DNA of 8,821 nucleotides from Thiotrichaceae bacterium (lineage in GTDB: Bacteria; Pseudomonadota; Gammaproteobacteria; Thiotrichales; Thiotrichaceae). The notes beneath the pieces were generated by a model. That model searched no databases. It was not told where the DNA came from and saw nothing but the letters and a program-made list of their open reading frames with translations. Positions within the stretch are counted from its first letter, which is position 1. Each line of letters starts with the position of its first letter. The position numbers and the translations under genes were made by a program. The stretch covers positions 1 through 8,821 of the forward strand of contig JALWYT010000030.1 of assembly GCA_026992705.1 (NCBI GenBank). Direction: 5' to 3'. This document shows positions 1-5,948 of the stretch, piece by piece.

Positions 1-187
1 ATATTATTATTTTATGTTGCACTATCTAATCTAACTATAGATTACTATTTAATTAATTTTCCATCTCTGCGAGAAAGTTTATGTGTAATTTATTAGCAGT
101 AAGATAGAATACAATAAATATCTGAACCCGTAGCGTAGCATAAGAGTAAAGTTACAGATTGAGATCATAATCAATACTAAATATGGC
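1..187. other. AT-rich leader upstream of nhaA
   Basis: No gene is visible in this stretch. A 7-bp stem, TAATCTA/TAGATTA with loop ACTA, lies at 27-44 and is followed by a T-rich stretch; it could end a gene to the left. TAGAAT (105-110) and TACAAT (110-115) resemble -10 boxes, but no good -35 box stands 16-18 bp upstream, so I do not call a promoter. TAGCGTAGCATAAG at 131-144 recurs with one mismatch just after the nhaA coding region. No Shine-Dalgarno sequence is seen before the ATG at 188. Confidence 0.4.
131..144. repeat. Short direct repeat flanking nhaA, left copy
   Basis: TAGCGTAGCATAAG here matches TAGCTTAGCATAAG at 1544-1557 in 13 of 14 positions. The two copies lie 43 bp before the nhaA start and at the nhaA stop codon. 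In addition CATAAGAGTAAA (139-150) is the exact reverse complement of 1572-1583. No transposase or target duplication is visible, so chance is possible. Confidence 0.3.
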
Positions 188-1546
188 ATGGAAAATACAG
201 TGATAAACAAAGAATATATTGCCCCTTGGGAACAAGCTTTTAATCGTATATTGACACCAATAGAAGAATTTATTCATCGGCAAACGACGAGTGGTATTTT
301 GCTAATGTTATGTGCTGTTATTGCTTTAATTATCGCTAACAGTCCACTAGCTGGGGCATATCATCATATTCTAGAGTTACCTTTTAGCATTGGTTTTGGT
401 GAATGGCTGCTTTCGATGAGTATACATCATTGGATTAATGATGGCTTGATGGCACTATTCTTTTTTGTTGTTGGTTTAGAACTTAAGCGTGAGTTATTAG
501 TTGGTGAACTTTCTAACCTTAAGGCAGCATCTTTGCCTATTATTGCTGCAGTTGGAGGTATGGTTATCCCTGCACTTATTTATACGGGATTTAATTTTGA
601 CAACCCTATTACTGCTAATGGTTGGGGGATTCCTATGGCAACGGATATTGCTTTTGCTTTAGGTGTATTGGCATTATTAGGTAATCGTGTTCCTGCGGCT
701 TTGTTAAGTTTTCTCGTTGCTTTAGCGATTGTTGATGATTTAGGTGCAGTGTTAGTCATTGCTATTTTTTATACTGCAGAATTAAATATGAATGCCTTAA
801 TTGGGGCAAGTGCGGTGTTAATCTTATTAGCTAGTTTAAATTTGGGTGGAATTAGGAAACCTTTACCTTATGTTTTATTTGGCATTTTGCTTTGGTTGTT
901 TTTATTGAAAAGCGGCATACATGCAACCTTAGCAGGTATATTCCTTGCTTTTATTATTCCAATTCGCCCTAAATATGATCCTACACGATTTTTGCGGCGT
1001 GCAAGAGAACTCATACAGGAAATATCGCAAAACTATAAAGATGAACCTAATATTATTAAAAATCATAAAATGCGTACAAAGGTTCGGGCATTAGAAACAG
1101 GTATTCACCGTGTACAAGCTCCTGCTCAAGTGTTAGAACATAATATGCACATGCCTACCGCTTATTTAATTATTCCAATATTTTCATTAGCGAATGCAGG
1201 TGTACCGATAGAATTTGATAAATTAATAAACATCCTTACGTATCCTGTTTCAATGGGGGTTATATCTGGACTGGTTGTGGGTAAATTCGTTGGTATCACT
1301 TTATGTGTATGGTTTGCTCTAAAGTTAGGTATTAGTCAACTACCTTCTAGTCTATCAATGAAGCATGTTATTGGTGCAAGTTTATTGGCAGGGATTGGTT
1401 TTACAATGTCTATTTTTATTGCTGAGTTAGGCTTTTCTCAGAGTTATGAAAATTTATTAATGGCAAAAACTGGGATATTAATAGCATCCTTAATTTCTGG
1501 TATTATAGGATATTTTTGGTTATATTTTTGTCGAGTAAAACCTTAG
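188..1546 (+). CDS. nhaA: Na+/H+ antiporter NhaA
   Basis: Inner-membrane antiporter that expels Na+ (or Li+) in exchange for H+, giving salt and alkaline pH tolerance. The 452-residue protein aligns with NhaA along its length. It has TTSGILLM near residue 33, FFFVVGLELKREL at 91-103, ATDIAFALGVLALLG at 151-165, the ion-binding Asp pair in ALAIVDDLGA (Asp183/Asp184, equal to E. coli Asp163/Asp164), Lys365 in VVGKFVGI (E. coli Lys300) and GIGFTMSIFIA at 401-411. It is longer than the roughly 390-residue E. coli protein mainly because of a charged segment of about 50-60 residues (about 260-318) before MPTAYLIIPIFSLANAGV; this is probably cytoplasmic, and similar loops occur in other NhaA proteins. 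ATG 188 is the first in-frame start that gives the family N-terminus, although no Shine-Dalgarno sequence precedes it. It probably forms an operon with the TRIC-type channel 34 bp downstream. Confidence 0.96.
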   Translation: MENTVINKEYIAPWEQAFNRILTPIEEFIHRQTTSGILLMLCAVIALIIANSPLAGAYHHILELPFSIGFGEWLLSMSIHHWINDGLMALFFFVVGLELKRELLVGELSNLKAASLPIIAAVGGMVIPALIYTGFNFDNPITANGWGIPMATDIAFALGVLALLGNRVPAALLSFLVALAIVDDLGAVLVIAIFYTAELNMNALIGASAVLILLASLNLGGIRKPLPYVLFGILLWLFLLKSGIHATLAGIFLAFIIPIRPKYDPTRFLRRARELIQEISQNYKDEPNIIKNHKMRTKVRALETGIHRVQAPAQVLEHNMHMPTAYLIIPIFSLANAGVPIEFDKLINILTYPVSMGVISGLVVGKFVGITLCVWFALKLGISQLPSSLSMKHVIGASLLAGIGFTMSIFIAELGFSQSYENLLMAKTGILIASLISGIIGYFWLYFCRVKP

Positions 1547-1557
1547 CTTAGCATAAG
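1544..1557. repeat. Short direct repeat flanking nhaA, right copy
   Basis: TAGCTTAGCATAAG begins with the TAG stop codon of nhaA and matches 131-144 with one mismatch. Its CATAAG (1552-1557) can also pair with CTTATG at 1578-1583, which includes the start codon of the next gene. A weak hairpin could therefore form in the intercistronic gap. Confidence 0.3.
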
Positions 1558-1580
1558 CATACTTTTAGTATTTTACTCTT

Positions 1581-2216
1581 ATGTTTATTAACCCAACACC
1601 ATCATTATTAGATAGTTTATACTGGATTACGCTACTTGCTGTTGTTGTATCCTCTGCCTCTGCAGTACTTAAAGCAGGCTGTAAGCATTTTGATCTATTT
1701 GGTGTTATTATTATTGCTCTTGCAACAGGTTTAGGTGGAGGCTCGTTGCGTGATATGCTGTTAAATCGTGATGTTTTTTGGATTCATGAGCAAAGCTTCT
1801 TTATTGCTTCAATGAGTAGTGCTATTATTATTTTTCTTACTGCTCGTTTGATGACAATTTCTCAAAAATTATTCTTAATACCCGATGCTGCTGGTTTGGC
1901 AACTTTTGGTATTGCAGGAACACTGGTTGCATTAATGTTAGACGTCCCTTGGTTAGTTGCTAGTTTTATGGGAGTAATAACAGGAATTATGGGGGGAGTG
2001 TTTCGTGATGTACTATGTAATGAGCCACCTATTGTATTTCATAGCCCACTTTACGCAACGGTTTCATGGACTGGTTCATTATTATTTATTGCTCTAATTA
2101 ATCTACATATTGATATTACCTTCGCTGCAATAATCTCTGGTTTATTTATTTTTATTACCCGATTACTTGCTATTTATTTCAACATCAAATTGCCTGTTTT
2201 TCAGTTTAAATCATAG
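1581..2216 (+). CDS. TRIC-type cation channel family protein (UPF0126, YadS/YicG-like)
   Basis: A 211-residue integral membrane protein of the prokaryotic trimeric intracellular cation channel family, thought to form K+/Na+-conducting trimers in the inner membrane. Two internal repeats typical of the family are visible, each with a glycine-rich kink followed by an RD pair: GLGGGSLRDML at 50-60 and GIMGGVFRDVL at 135-145, the latter followed by CNEPP. About seven hydrophobic helices span most of the chain, and the length is usual for the family (about 200-210). The ATG at 1581 is the only reasonable start because an in-frame TAG lies at 1566-1568. It has no recognisable Shine-Dalgarno sequence, so translation may be coupled to nhaA, whose stop lies 34 bp upstream. 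Pairing with a Na+/H+ antiporter suggests a shared part in cation balance; that is inference. Confidence 0.9.
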   Translation: MFINPTPSLLDSLYWITLLAVVVSSASAVLKAGCKHFDLFGVIIIALATGLGGGSLRDMLLNRDVFWIHEQSFFIASMSSAIIIFLTARLMTISQKLFLIPDAAGLATFGIAGTLVALMLDVPWLVASFMGVITGIMGGVFRDVLCNEPPIVFHSPLYATVSWTGSLLFIALINLHIDITFAAIISGLFIFITRLLAIYFNIKLPVFQFKS

Positions 2217-2220
2217 AAAA

Positions 2221-2276
2221 TAGAAGCCATTACTACAAATTCACAAATTGAGCTTTGCTGTAGTAAAAGACTTCTA
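2221..2276. terminator. Long hairpin between converging genes, likely bidirectional terminator
   Basis: TAGAAG (2221-2226) pairs with CTTCTA (2271-2276), and TTACTACA (2230-2237) pairs with TGTAGTAA (2259-2266). The two stems are separated by small internal loops (CCA and AAGA). The structure starts 5 bp after the TRIC-family stop and ends 26 bp before the yggX stop, exactly where two convergent transcripts must end. There is no strong T-tract on either side, so it may act as a weak or factor-assisted terminator or as a 3'-end stabiliser. Confidence 0.55.
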
Positions 2277-2301
2277 TAGCAAGTTCGAGTGTATGTTTAT
2301 C

Positions 2302-2571
2302 CTATTTTTCAGGCACAAAATTATCAACTTTGCTCGCACCATCACCGAAGAAGAATTTTTCCATTTCTTCTTCTAAGAATTTACGGTCTTTAGGGTTAAT
2401 AGGGCTAAGGCGGTATTCGTTCATTAGGATGGTTTGTTGTTTAATCCAGTTTGCCCATGCTTCTTTTGAGACGTTTTCAAAAATTCTTTGTCCTAATTCA
2501 CCCGGGTAAGTTGGGCGTTCTAAACCTTCTGCTTCGCGTTTTAATAAGACACAGTTAACCATTCTTGTCAT
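2302..2571 (-). CDS. yggX: YggX-type probable Fe(2+)-trafficking protein
   Basis: Small cytoplasmic protein (89 residues, the usual length) linked in enterobacteria to iron handling and protection of Fe-S clusters from oxidative damage. Family features are clear: the opening MTRMVNCVLLKREAEGL with the conserved Cys7, then YPGELGQRI, SKEAWANWIKQQTILMNEYRL, and an acidic C-terminal stretch KFLEEEMEKFFFG. The ATG at 2571 is preferred over the ATG at 2562 because it matches the family N-terminus (MSRTIFC in E. coli) and has AAGGA about 7 bp upstream. It overlaps the 3' end of mutY by 17 bp, so the two are co-transcribed and probably translationally coupled. The same order is seen in E. coli. This Fe-S-protecting protein sits beside an Fe-S repair enzyme. 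Confidence 0.95.
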   Translation of the reverse strand: MTRMVNCVLLKREAEGLERPTYPGELGQRIFENVSKEAWANWIKQQTILMNEYRLSPINPKDRKFLEEEMEKFFFGDGASKVDNFVPEK

Positions 2572-3691
2572 GGCTTATTCCTTTTTTGATTAAGTTTAAT
2601 AATGTTGTCATCGGTGCTGCTAAACCACCATTAAATTCAGTATCCATGTTATACCAGAGCTGCGAGTTTGCTTCCATTATCCCTTTTTGATCTATCTCTA
2701 TTGATAGCAAAATAGGCTGAATTGTTAAATGAAAGTGGCTAAAAGTATGCTTTAATTTAGGGAGCTTTTTAGCAAAATCCAACCCAATATTATATTGCTC
2801 TTGCAACCATACTTTAGCATCTTCTTGTTGTTCAAATTGTGGAAAACTCCATAAACCGCCCCAAATCCCTGTTGCTGGGCGTTTCTGCAATAAAACTTCC
2901 GCTTGTGTATTTTGTAGTATTAACATCACAGCAGATTTTTCTGGTAATGGTTTTTTCTTTTTAGGCTGAGGGTAACGATCAACCGCACCTAGCTGTAAGG
3001 CTTTACAATCTGCATGTAGCGGGCATTGTTCGCAATTCGGCTTGCTACGGCTGCAGACCATTGCACCTAAATCCATCATAGCTTGCGTGTAATCGGCTGT
3101 TCGTTGGAGTGAGGCATCGGGTAATAAGTTTTCTGCATATTGCCAAAGCTGTTTTTGTACTTTGCTACTCCCCGTCCAGCCTTCTACTGCATAATATCGA
3201 GCTAACACACGTTTGACATTACCATCTAAAATCGCATGTGATTGTTGGCAAGCAATGGATAAAATCGCTCCTGCGGTAGAACGCCCAATACCGGCTAGCT
3301 CCATCACTTGTTCGATTTTTTCAGGAAATTCCCCAGCATAAACATCACGAATGGTTTGAGCCGCTTTATGTAAATTTCTTGCTCTTGCATAATACCCCAA
3401 GCCAGACCAATGTTTTAATACCTCATCTTGCTCTGCATTTGCCAAACTCATTACATCAGGAAAGGCTTTAATAAATTTTTGATAATAGGGGATAACGGTT
3501 GCAACTTGCGTTTGCTGTAACATAATTTCAGAAATCCAAACGTGATATGGGGTGATATTTTGTTGCCAAGGTAGGTTTTTACGCCCATGCTGATCAAACC
3601 ATGCTAGAATTCTTGTTGCAAATGAATGCTTATTAGAGTGAGTGACTTTGTTTGTATTGAATATGTTTTGTTGTGAGGATTTTTTATACAT
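2555..3691 (-). CDS. mutY: Adenine DNA glycosylase MutY
   Basis: Base-excision repair enzyme that removes adenine mispaired with 8-oxoguanine. The protein has 378 residues. The catalytic domain shows ISEIMLQQTQV with catalytic Glu55, the helix-hairpin-helix LAGIGRSTAGAI at 132-143, and LDGNVKRVL with catalytic Asp156. The [4Fe-4S] ligands Cys213, Cys220, Cys223 and Cys229 keep the C-X6-C-X2-C-X5-C spacing. The C-terminal NUDIX-like domain that reads 8-oxoG is present (VLLQKRP, GIWGGLWSFPQF, and the HTFSHFHL motif near 315-322). The N-terminus is about 18 residues longer than in E. coli MutY (Glu55 versus Glu37) and low in similarity. No later Met exists before the catalytic domain, so ATG 3691 is kept, but a non-ATG start nearer residue 20 cannot be excluded. 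The 5' leader is purine-rich, without a canonical Shine-Dalgarno. First gene of the mutY-yggX pair. Confidence 0.96.
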   Translation of the reverse strand: MYKKSSQQNIFNTNKVTHSNKHSFATRILAWFDQHGRKNLPWQQNITPYHVWISEIMLQQTQVATVIPYYQKFIKAFPDVMSLANAEQDEVLKHWSGLGYYARARNLHKAAQTIRDVYAGEFPEKIEQVMELAGIGRSTAGAILSIACQQSHAILDGNVKRVLARYYAVEGWTGSSKVQKQLWQYAENLLPDASLQRTADYTQAMMDLGAMVCSRSKPNCEQCPLHADCKALQLGAVDRYPQPKKKKPLPEKSAVMLILQNTQAEVLLQKRPATGIWGGLWSFPQFEQQEDAKVWLQEQYNIGLDFAKKLPKLKHTFSHFHLTIQPILLSIEIDQKGIMEANSQLWYNMDTEFNGGLAAPMTTLLNLIKKGISHDKNG

Positions 3692-3693
3692 CC

Positions 3694-3714
3694 GCTTTTT
3701 TCTTCTTAAAAAGC
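3694..3714 (-). promoter_or_regulatory. Hairpin next to the mutY start codon
   Basis: On the minus strand GCTTTTT and AAAAAGC form a 7-bp stem with loop AAGAAGA, and the ATG follows 2 bases after the stem. The loop holds the only Shine-Dalgarno-like purine run, AAGAAG, about 10 nt before the start. The hairpin might modulate initiation; this is read from sequence only. Confidence 0.3.
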
Positions 3715-3745
3715 TTCATAGTTTTTAGTGAGAGTTTTAAAGCAG

Positions 3746-3812
3746 CTCTGATTAAGTCAAAATGCAAATTTGAGTTTCTATAAATCAGTTTGCTAAACTG
3801 ACCTAATCAGAG
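3746..3812. terminator. Nested hairpin between cbbP and mutY
   Basis: The outer arms CTCTGATTAAGTCA (3746-3759) and TGACCTAATCAGAG (3799-3812) pair at 13 of 14 positions. Inside, CAGTTT (3786-3791) and AAACTG (3795-3800) form a tight 6-bp hairpin with loop GCT, overlapping the outer arm by two bases. It starts 21 bp after the phosphoribulokinase stop, reading on the minus strand, and lies before the mutY leader. It is therefore well placed to end or trim the cbbP transcript and separate it from mutY. No T-tract follows, so the terminator call is tentative. Confidence 0.4.
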
Positions 3813-3833
3813 GTATGCGAAGTAAGTAGATTA

Positions 3834-4727
3834 TTATATTGACTTTTTAGCAATTAAGTCATGAATAATTGGCGTAAGAATTAACTCCATTGCTAATCCC
3901 ATTTTTCCACCTGGTACAACAATTGTATTACGGCGAGACATAAATGAGTGTGGAATCATATTTAATAAATAGGGGAAATCAGTTCCAAACTTATCAACAT
4001 CCTTGAAACGAATAACAACGAGACTTTCATCAGGTGTTGGAATATCACGAGCAATAAATGGATTTGAGGTGTCTACGGTGGGTACACGCTGAAAGTTAAT
4101 ATCGGTGACAGAGAATTGGGGTGTGATATGTTTTACATAGTCTGGCATACGGCGTAAAATTGTATCAACGATAACCTCAGGGTCATAACCGCGTTCGGCA
4201 TTATCACGATGAATTTTTTGAATCCACTCTAAATTTACGCTAGGTACAACACCAACGCCTAGATCAACATACTTAGCAACATCATAGTCATCACCTTGTA
4301 CCATGCCATGCAAACCTTCATAGAATAATATATCCGTTCCTGCTTCGACATCTTCCCAAGGCGTGAATTCACCTGAACCTTGATTACAGCCTAAACGGGC
4401 ATTATGATAAGCAGCCTCTTCGTCATTATGTAAATAATAACGCTTTTTACCCGTACCTGTTTCACCATAGCTTTTAAATAACGCTTCTAGTGCTTTAAAG
4501 TCATTAGCCTCAGGACCAAAATGACTAAATGAATTATTTCCTTCAGCCTCTGCATTTTTTACTGCCTCATTAAACTCAGCACGAGATAAGCTGTGAAAAC
4601 TATCACCTTCAATAATAGCAGGTGTAATACCCTCACGACGGAAAATATTTTCAAATGCACGTTTGACAAATGTAGTACCTGCACCAGATGAACCGGTAAC
4701 AACAACAACAGGATGTTGATTCGACAT
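3834..4727 (-). CDS. cbbP: Phosphoribulokinase (class I, proteobacterial type)
   Basis: Phosphorylates ribulose 5-phosphate with ATP to ribulose 1,5-bisphosphate, the CO2 acceptor of the Calvin cycle; cytoplasmic. The 297-residue protein has the P-loop TGSSGAGTT at 11-19, catalytic Asp42 and His45 in EGDSFH, a Walker-B-like ILFYEGLHG with Glu137, then Lys171, Arg174, Asp175 and Arg179 in EWIQKIHRDNAERGY. These correspond to Lys165, Arg168, Asp169 and Arg173 of the Rhodobacter enzyme. INFQRVPTVDTSNPFIAR and PGGKMGLAMELILTP complete the family signature. A short insert, about 109-119 (HNARLGCNQGS), precedes FTPWED. Similarity is closer to Calvin-cycle CbbP (FRREG, ETGTG, DTILRRMPDYV) than to E. 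coli PrkB, so I favour a true phosphoribulokinase. The start has AAGGAG 6 bp upstream. No RuBisCO or other cbb gene is visible. Confidence 0.93.
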   Translation of the reverse strand: MSNQHPVVVVTGSSGAGTTFVKRAFENIFRREGITPAIIEGDSFHSLSRAEFNEAVKNAEAEGNNSFSHFGPEANDFKALEALFKSYGETGTGKKRYYLHNDEEAAYHNARLGCNQGSGEFTPWEDVEAGTDILFYEGLHGMVQGDDYDVAKYVDLGVGVVPSVNLEWIQKIHRDNAERGYDPEVIVDTILRRMPDYVKHITPQFSVTDINFQRVPTVDTSNPFIARDIPTPDESLVVIRFKDVDKFGTDFPYLLNMIPHSFMSRRNTIVVPGGKMGLAMELILTPIIHDLIAKKSI

Positions 4728-4792
4728 GGATAACTCCTTAAATAATGATAAAAAACTACTAATTACTCAACCTAATTTACATGAAAAGTGAT

Positions 4793-4821
4793 AAGTTATG
4801 AATTTTAGGATTTAGTAACAA
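4793..4821 (-). promoter_or_regulatory. Possible sigma70-like promoter of cbbP
   Basis: On the minus strand TTGTTA (4821-4816) and TAACTT (4798-4793) are separated by 17 bp, each matching the consensus hexamer at 4 of 6 bases. The site is 66 bp or more upstream of the cbbP ATG. In such AT-rich DNA this is weak evidence. Confidence 0.25.
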
Positions 4822-4859
4822 GTGTGAGTTTACCGTGTCCCGAATAATCAATCACACTT
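4820..4859. promoter_or_regulatory. Inverted repeat upstream of cbbP, possible operator
   Basis: AAGTGTGA (4820-4827) and TCACACTT (4852-4859) are perfect 8-bp inverted repeats 24 bp apart. They abut the proposed -35 box of cbbP. The spacing between half-site centres (32 bp, about three helical turns) would suit a dimeric regulator binding or looping. No regulator gene is present here to link to it. Confidence 0.3.
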
Positions 4860-4991
4860 ACCAATTTCACCGTTTATTACGTTGAATAGTTACAAAAACT
4901 AAAGATCGTCAGAATTATTAACCCTTGAAAATTAGATGGAGACTTGCTAACCCCAACAAGTGATTTCATTAAGTTCAGATGAGACTGAATG

Positions 4992-5019
4992 ATTATTCTG
5001 AATTTATATTCAGAATAAT
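4992..5019 (+). terminator. Perfect 12-bp stem-loop followed by T's
   Basis: ATTATTCTGAAT (4992-5003) pairs perfectly with ATTCAGAATAAT (5008-5019) around the loop TTAT, and TTTT occupies 5019-5022. The T-run follows the stem on the plus strand, where no gene is called. On the minus strand it lies about 200 nt beyond the SCP2-like stop, and no T-run follows it. It could terminate a small plus-strand transcript or read-through from the minus strand. The structure is certain; the role is not. Confidence 0.45.
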
Positions 5020-5140
5020 TTTAACATTCTACATTATTCAAGCTCTAAGCGAAAATTTACAAATTAAATTATTAAGGATGTATTACCAGAAAGTTAATTA
5101 TTTAGCTAAGATTAGTCATAAAAGGAGAGGGGTTTTCATA

Positions 5141-5174
5141 GTAAGCAGGCTTAGACTTCACTAACTCTGCTTAC
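5141..5174 (-). terminator. Hairpin downstream of the SCP2-like gene
   Basis: GTAAGCAG (5141-5148) pairs with CTGCTTAC (5167-5174), and TTAG (5151-5154) with CTAA (5161-5164), around the loop ACTTCA with a small 2x2 internal loop. It starts 41 nt past the stop codon of the minus-strand gene at 5216-5764, the expected place for a transcript end. No uridine run follows, so it may be a weak terminator. Confidence 0.35.
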
Positions 5175-5215
5175 GGTAAATTATCATGATGTATTTATAT
5201 TTACTGTTGTTAATT

Positions 5216-5764
5216 TTATGGTTTTTCTTGAGTAGCAGGTGTTTCTGGCATAACAGGGCAATTTTCTTTACCTTTTTCACCAGGTATTGAGCCTGCTAGT
5301 TCTAAAAATACCCCGAAGGGACCCATTACACTCATTGCTTCAGCTTTAGGTCCTTTGAACTTTAAGCGACCAAACATCATTGCCTTCATTGGACCATACT
5401 CAGTATTGCCTAATTCAGTCCAGCGTTGGTCTTTAGCATGCATAATGTAATCAATACTGGTATCTATTTTTTTGCCATCAGGTAAACCTCCATAAACACA
5501 CATAGCTTTACCATCTTTATCCGCAATATTAAGCTGTACTTTGGTCTTTTCACCACATTCTGTTCTATACATTTGGATAATTTTGTAGCCACGACCTTTA
5601 TTATTAGCGATCCAGGCATTACCGCTTAGTTCACCCGTTAATGTAGTATTTTTATTCCAAGCATCACAAGCTGTTTCTGCCCATTTTGCATCCATGAAGT
5701 TCTCAGCAGACGCTGCTGAATTAGCAATTAGAATGGTTGTACCAAATAAAATTTGTTTTAACAT
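5216..5764 (-). CDS. Secreted SCP2-like (sterol-carrier-like) domain protein
   Basis: A 182-residue exported protein. Residues 1-20 (MLKQILFGTTILIANSAASA) form a signal peptide with a likely cut before Glu21, so the mature form should be periplasmic or released; no lipobox is present. The mature part holds WAETACDAWN, KGRGYKIIQMYRTEC, DYIMHAKDQRWTELGN and then GPMKAMMFGRLKFKGPKAEAM followed by VMGPFGVFLELAG. The last part matches the C-terminal half of the SCP2 lipid-binding fold, in which a small hydrophobic pocket holds a lipid. Four Cys are present (33, 70, 89, 169) and could form disulfides. The family assignment rests on pattern memory, mainly of gammaproteobacterial methanotroph proteins; the ligand is unknown. 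The start has AGGAGG 8 bp upstream. It lies downstream of the FadL-family gene on the same strand, but a terminator-like hairpin between them suggests its own promoter. Confidence 0.7.
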   Translation of the reverse strand: MLKQILFGTTILIANSAASAENFMDAKWAETACDAWNKNTTLTGELSGNAWIANNKGRGYKIIQMYRTECGEKTKVQLNIADKDGKAMCVYGGLPDGKKIDTSIDYIMHAKDQRWTELGNTEYGPMKAMMFGRLKFKGPKAEAMSVMGPFGVFLELAGSIPGEKGKENCPVMPETPATQEKP

Positions 5765-5912
5765 TGTTTAAGCCTCCTTTGAAATTAGCTCATACTATTA
5801 TCTAAAATGAAATATTTGTTTGACTATAGGGTGAAATTAAAATTTTTTAGATGTCGATAGTTTGAAGTGATCGATTCAAGTAATTATATAACTTGTAGAT
5901 GTTTTATCATTG

Positions 5913-5943
5913 ACAAAAGCAGGGCGAGTGCCCCCACTTTTGT
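5913..5943 (-). terminator. Terminator-like hairpin after the FadL-family gene
   Basis: ACAAAAG (5913-5919) pairs with CTTTTGT (5937-5943). Inside, GGGC (5922-5925) pairs with GCCC (5930-5933) around a GAGT loop, leaving a small internal loop of CA opposite CCA. It begins 5 bp after the stop codon of the minus-strand porin gene. The GC core in an otherwise AT-rich gap and the A/T-rich outer stem (T's on the 3' side on the minus strand) are typical of an intrinsic terminator. Confidence 0.65.
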
Positions 5944-5948
5944 TTAGT

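Larger units (their letters stand above)
4728..5215. other. Intergenic region without a convincing gene
   Basis: This 488-bp gap lies between the phosphoribulokinase start and the 3' end of the SCP2-like gene, both on the minus strand. It holds the cbbP ribosome-binding site, an 8-bp inverted repeat (4820-4859), a strong 12-bp hairpin (4992-5019) and a second hairpin (5141-5174). A plus-strand frame 4979-5164 (61 codons) has no ribosome-binding site, runs through both hairpins and resembles no family I know. A GGAGAGGGG run at 5123-5131 looks like a ribosome-binding site but has no start codon at the right distance. An untranslated RNA here is possible but not shown. Confidence 0.5.

Noticed and set aside
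2554..2562. ATG 2562 as the yggX start
   Set aside because: The upstream ATG 2571 fits the family N-terminus and has AAGGA at a good distance.
4979..5164. Plus-strand frame of 61 codons in the phosphoribulokinase upstream gap
   Set aside because: No ribosome-binding site, no recognisable family, and it runs through two strong inverted repeats; the composition looks like random AT-rich sequence.
5765..5912. Promoter of the SCP2-like gene with GATAAT as -10
   Set aside because: GATAAT on the minus strand is a fair -10, but no -35 box better than 3 of 6 bases stands at 16-18 bp, so it is not called.
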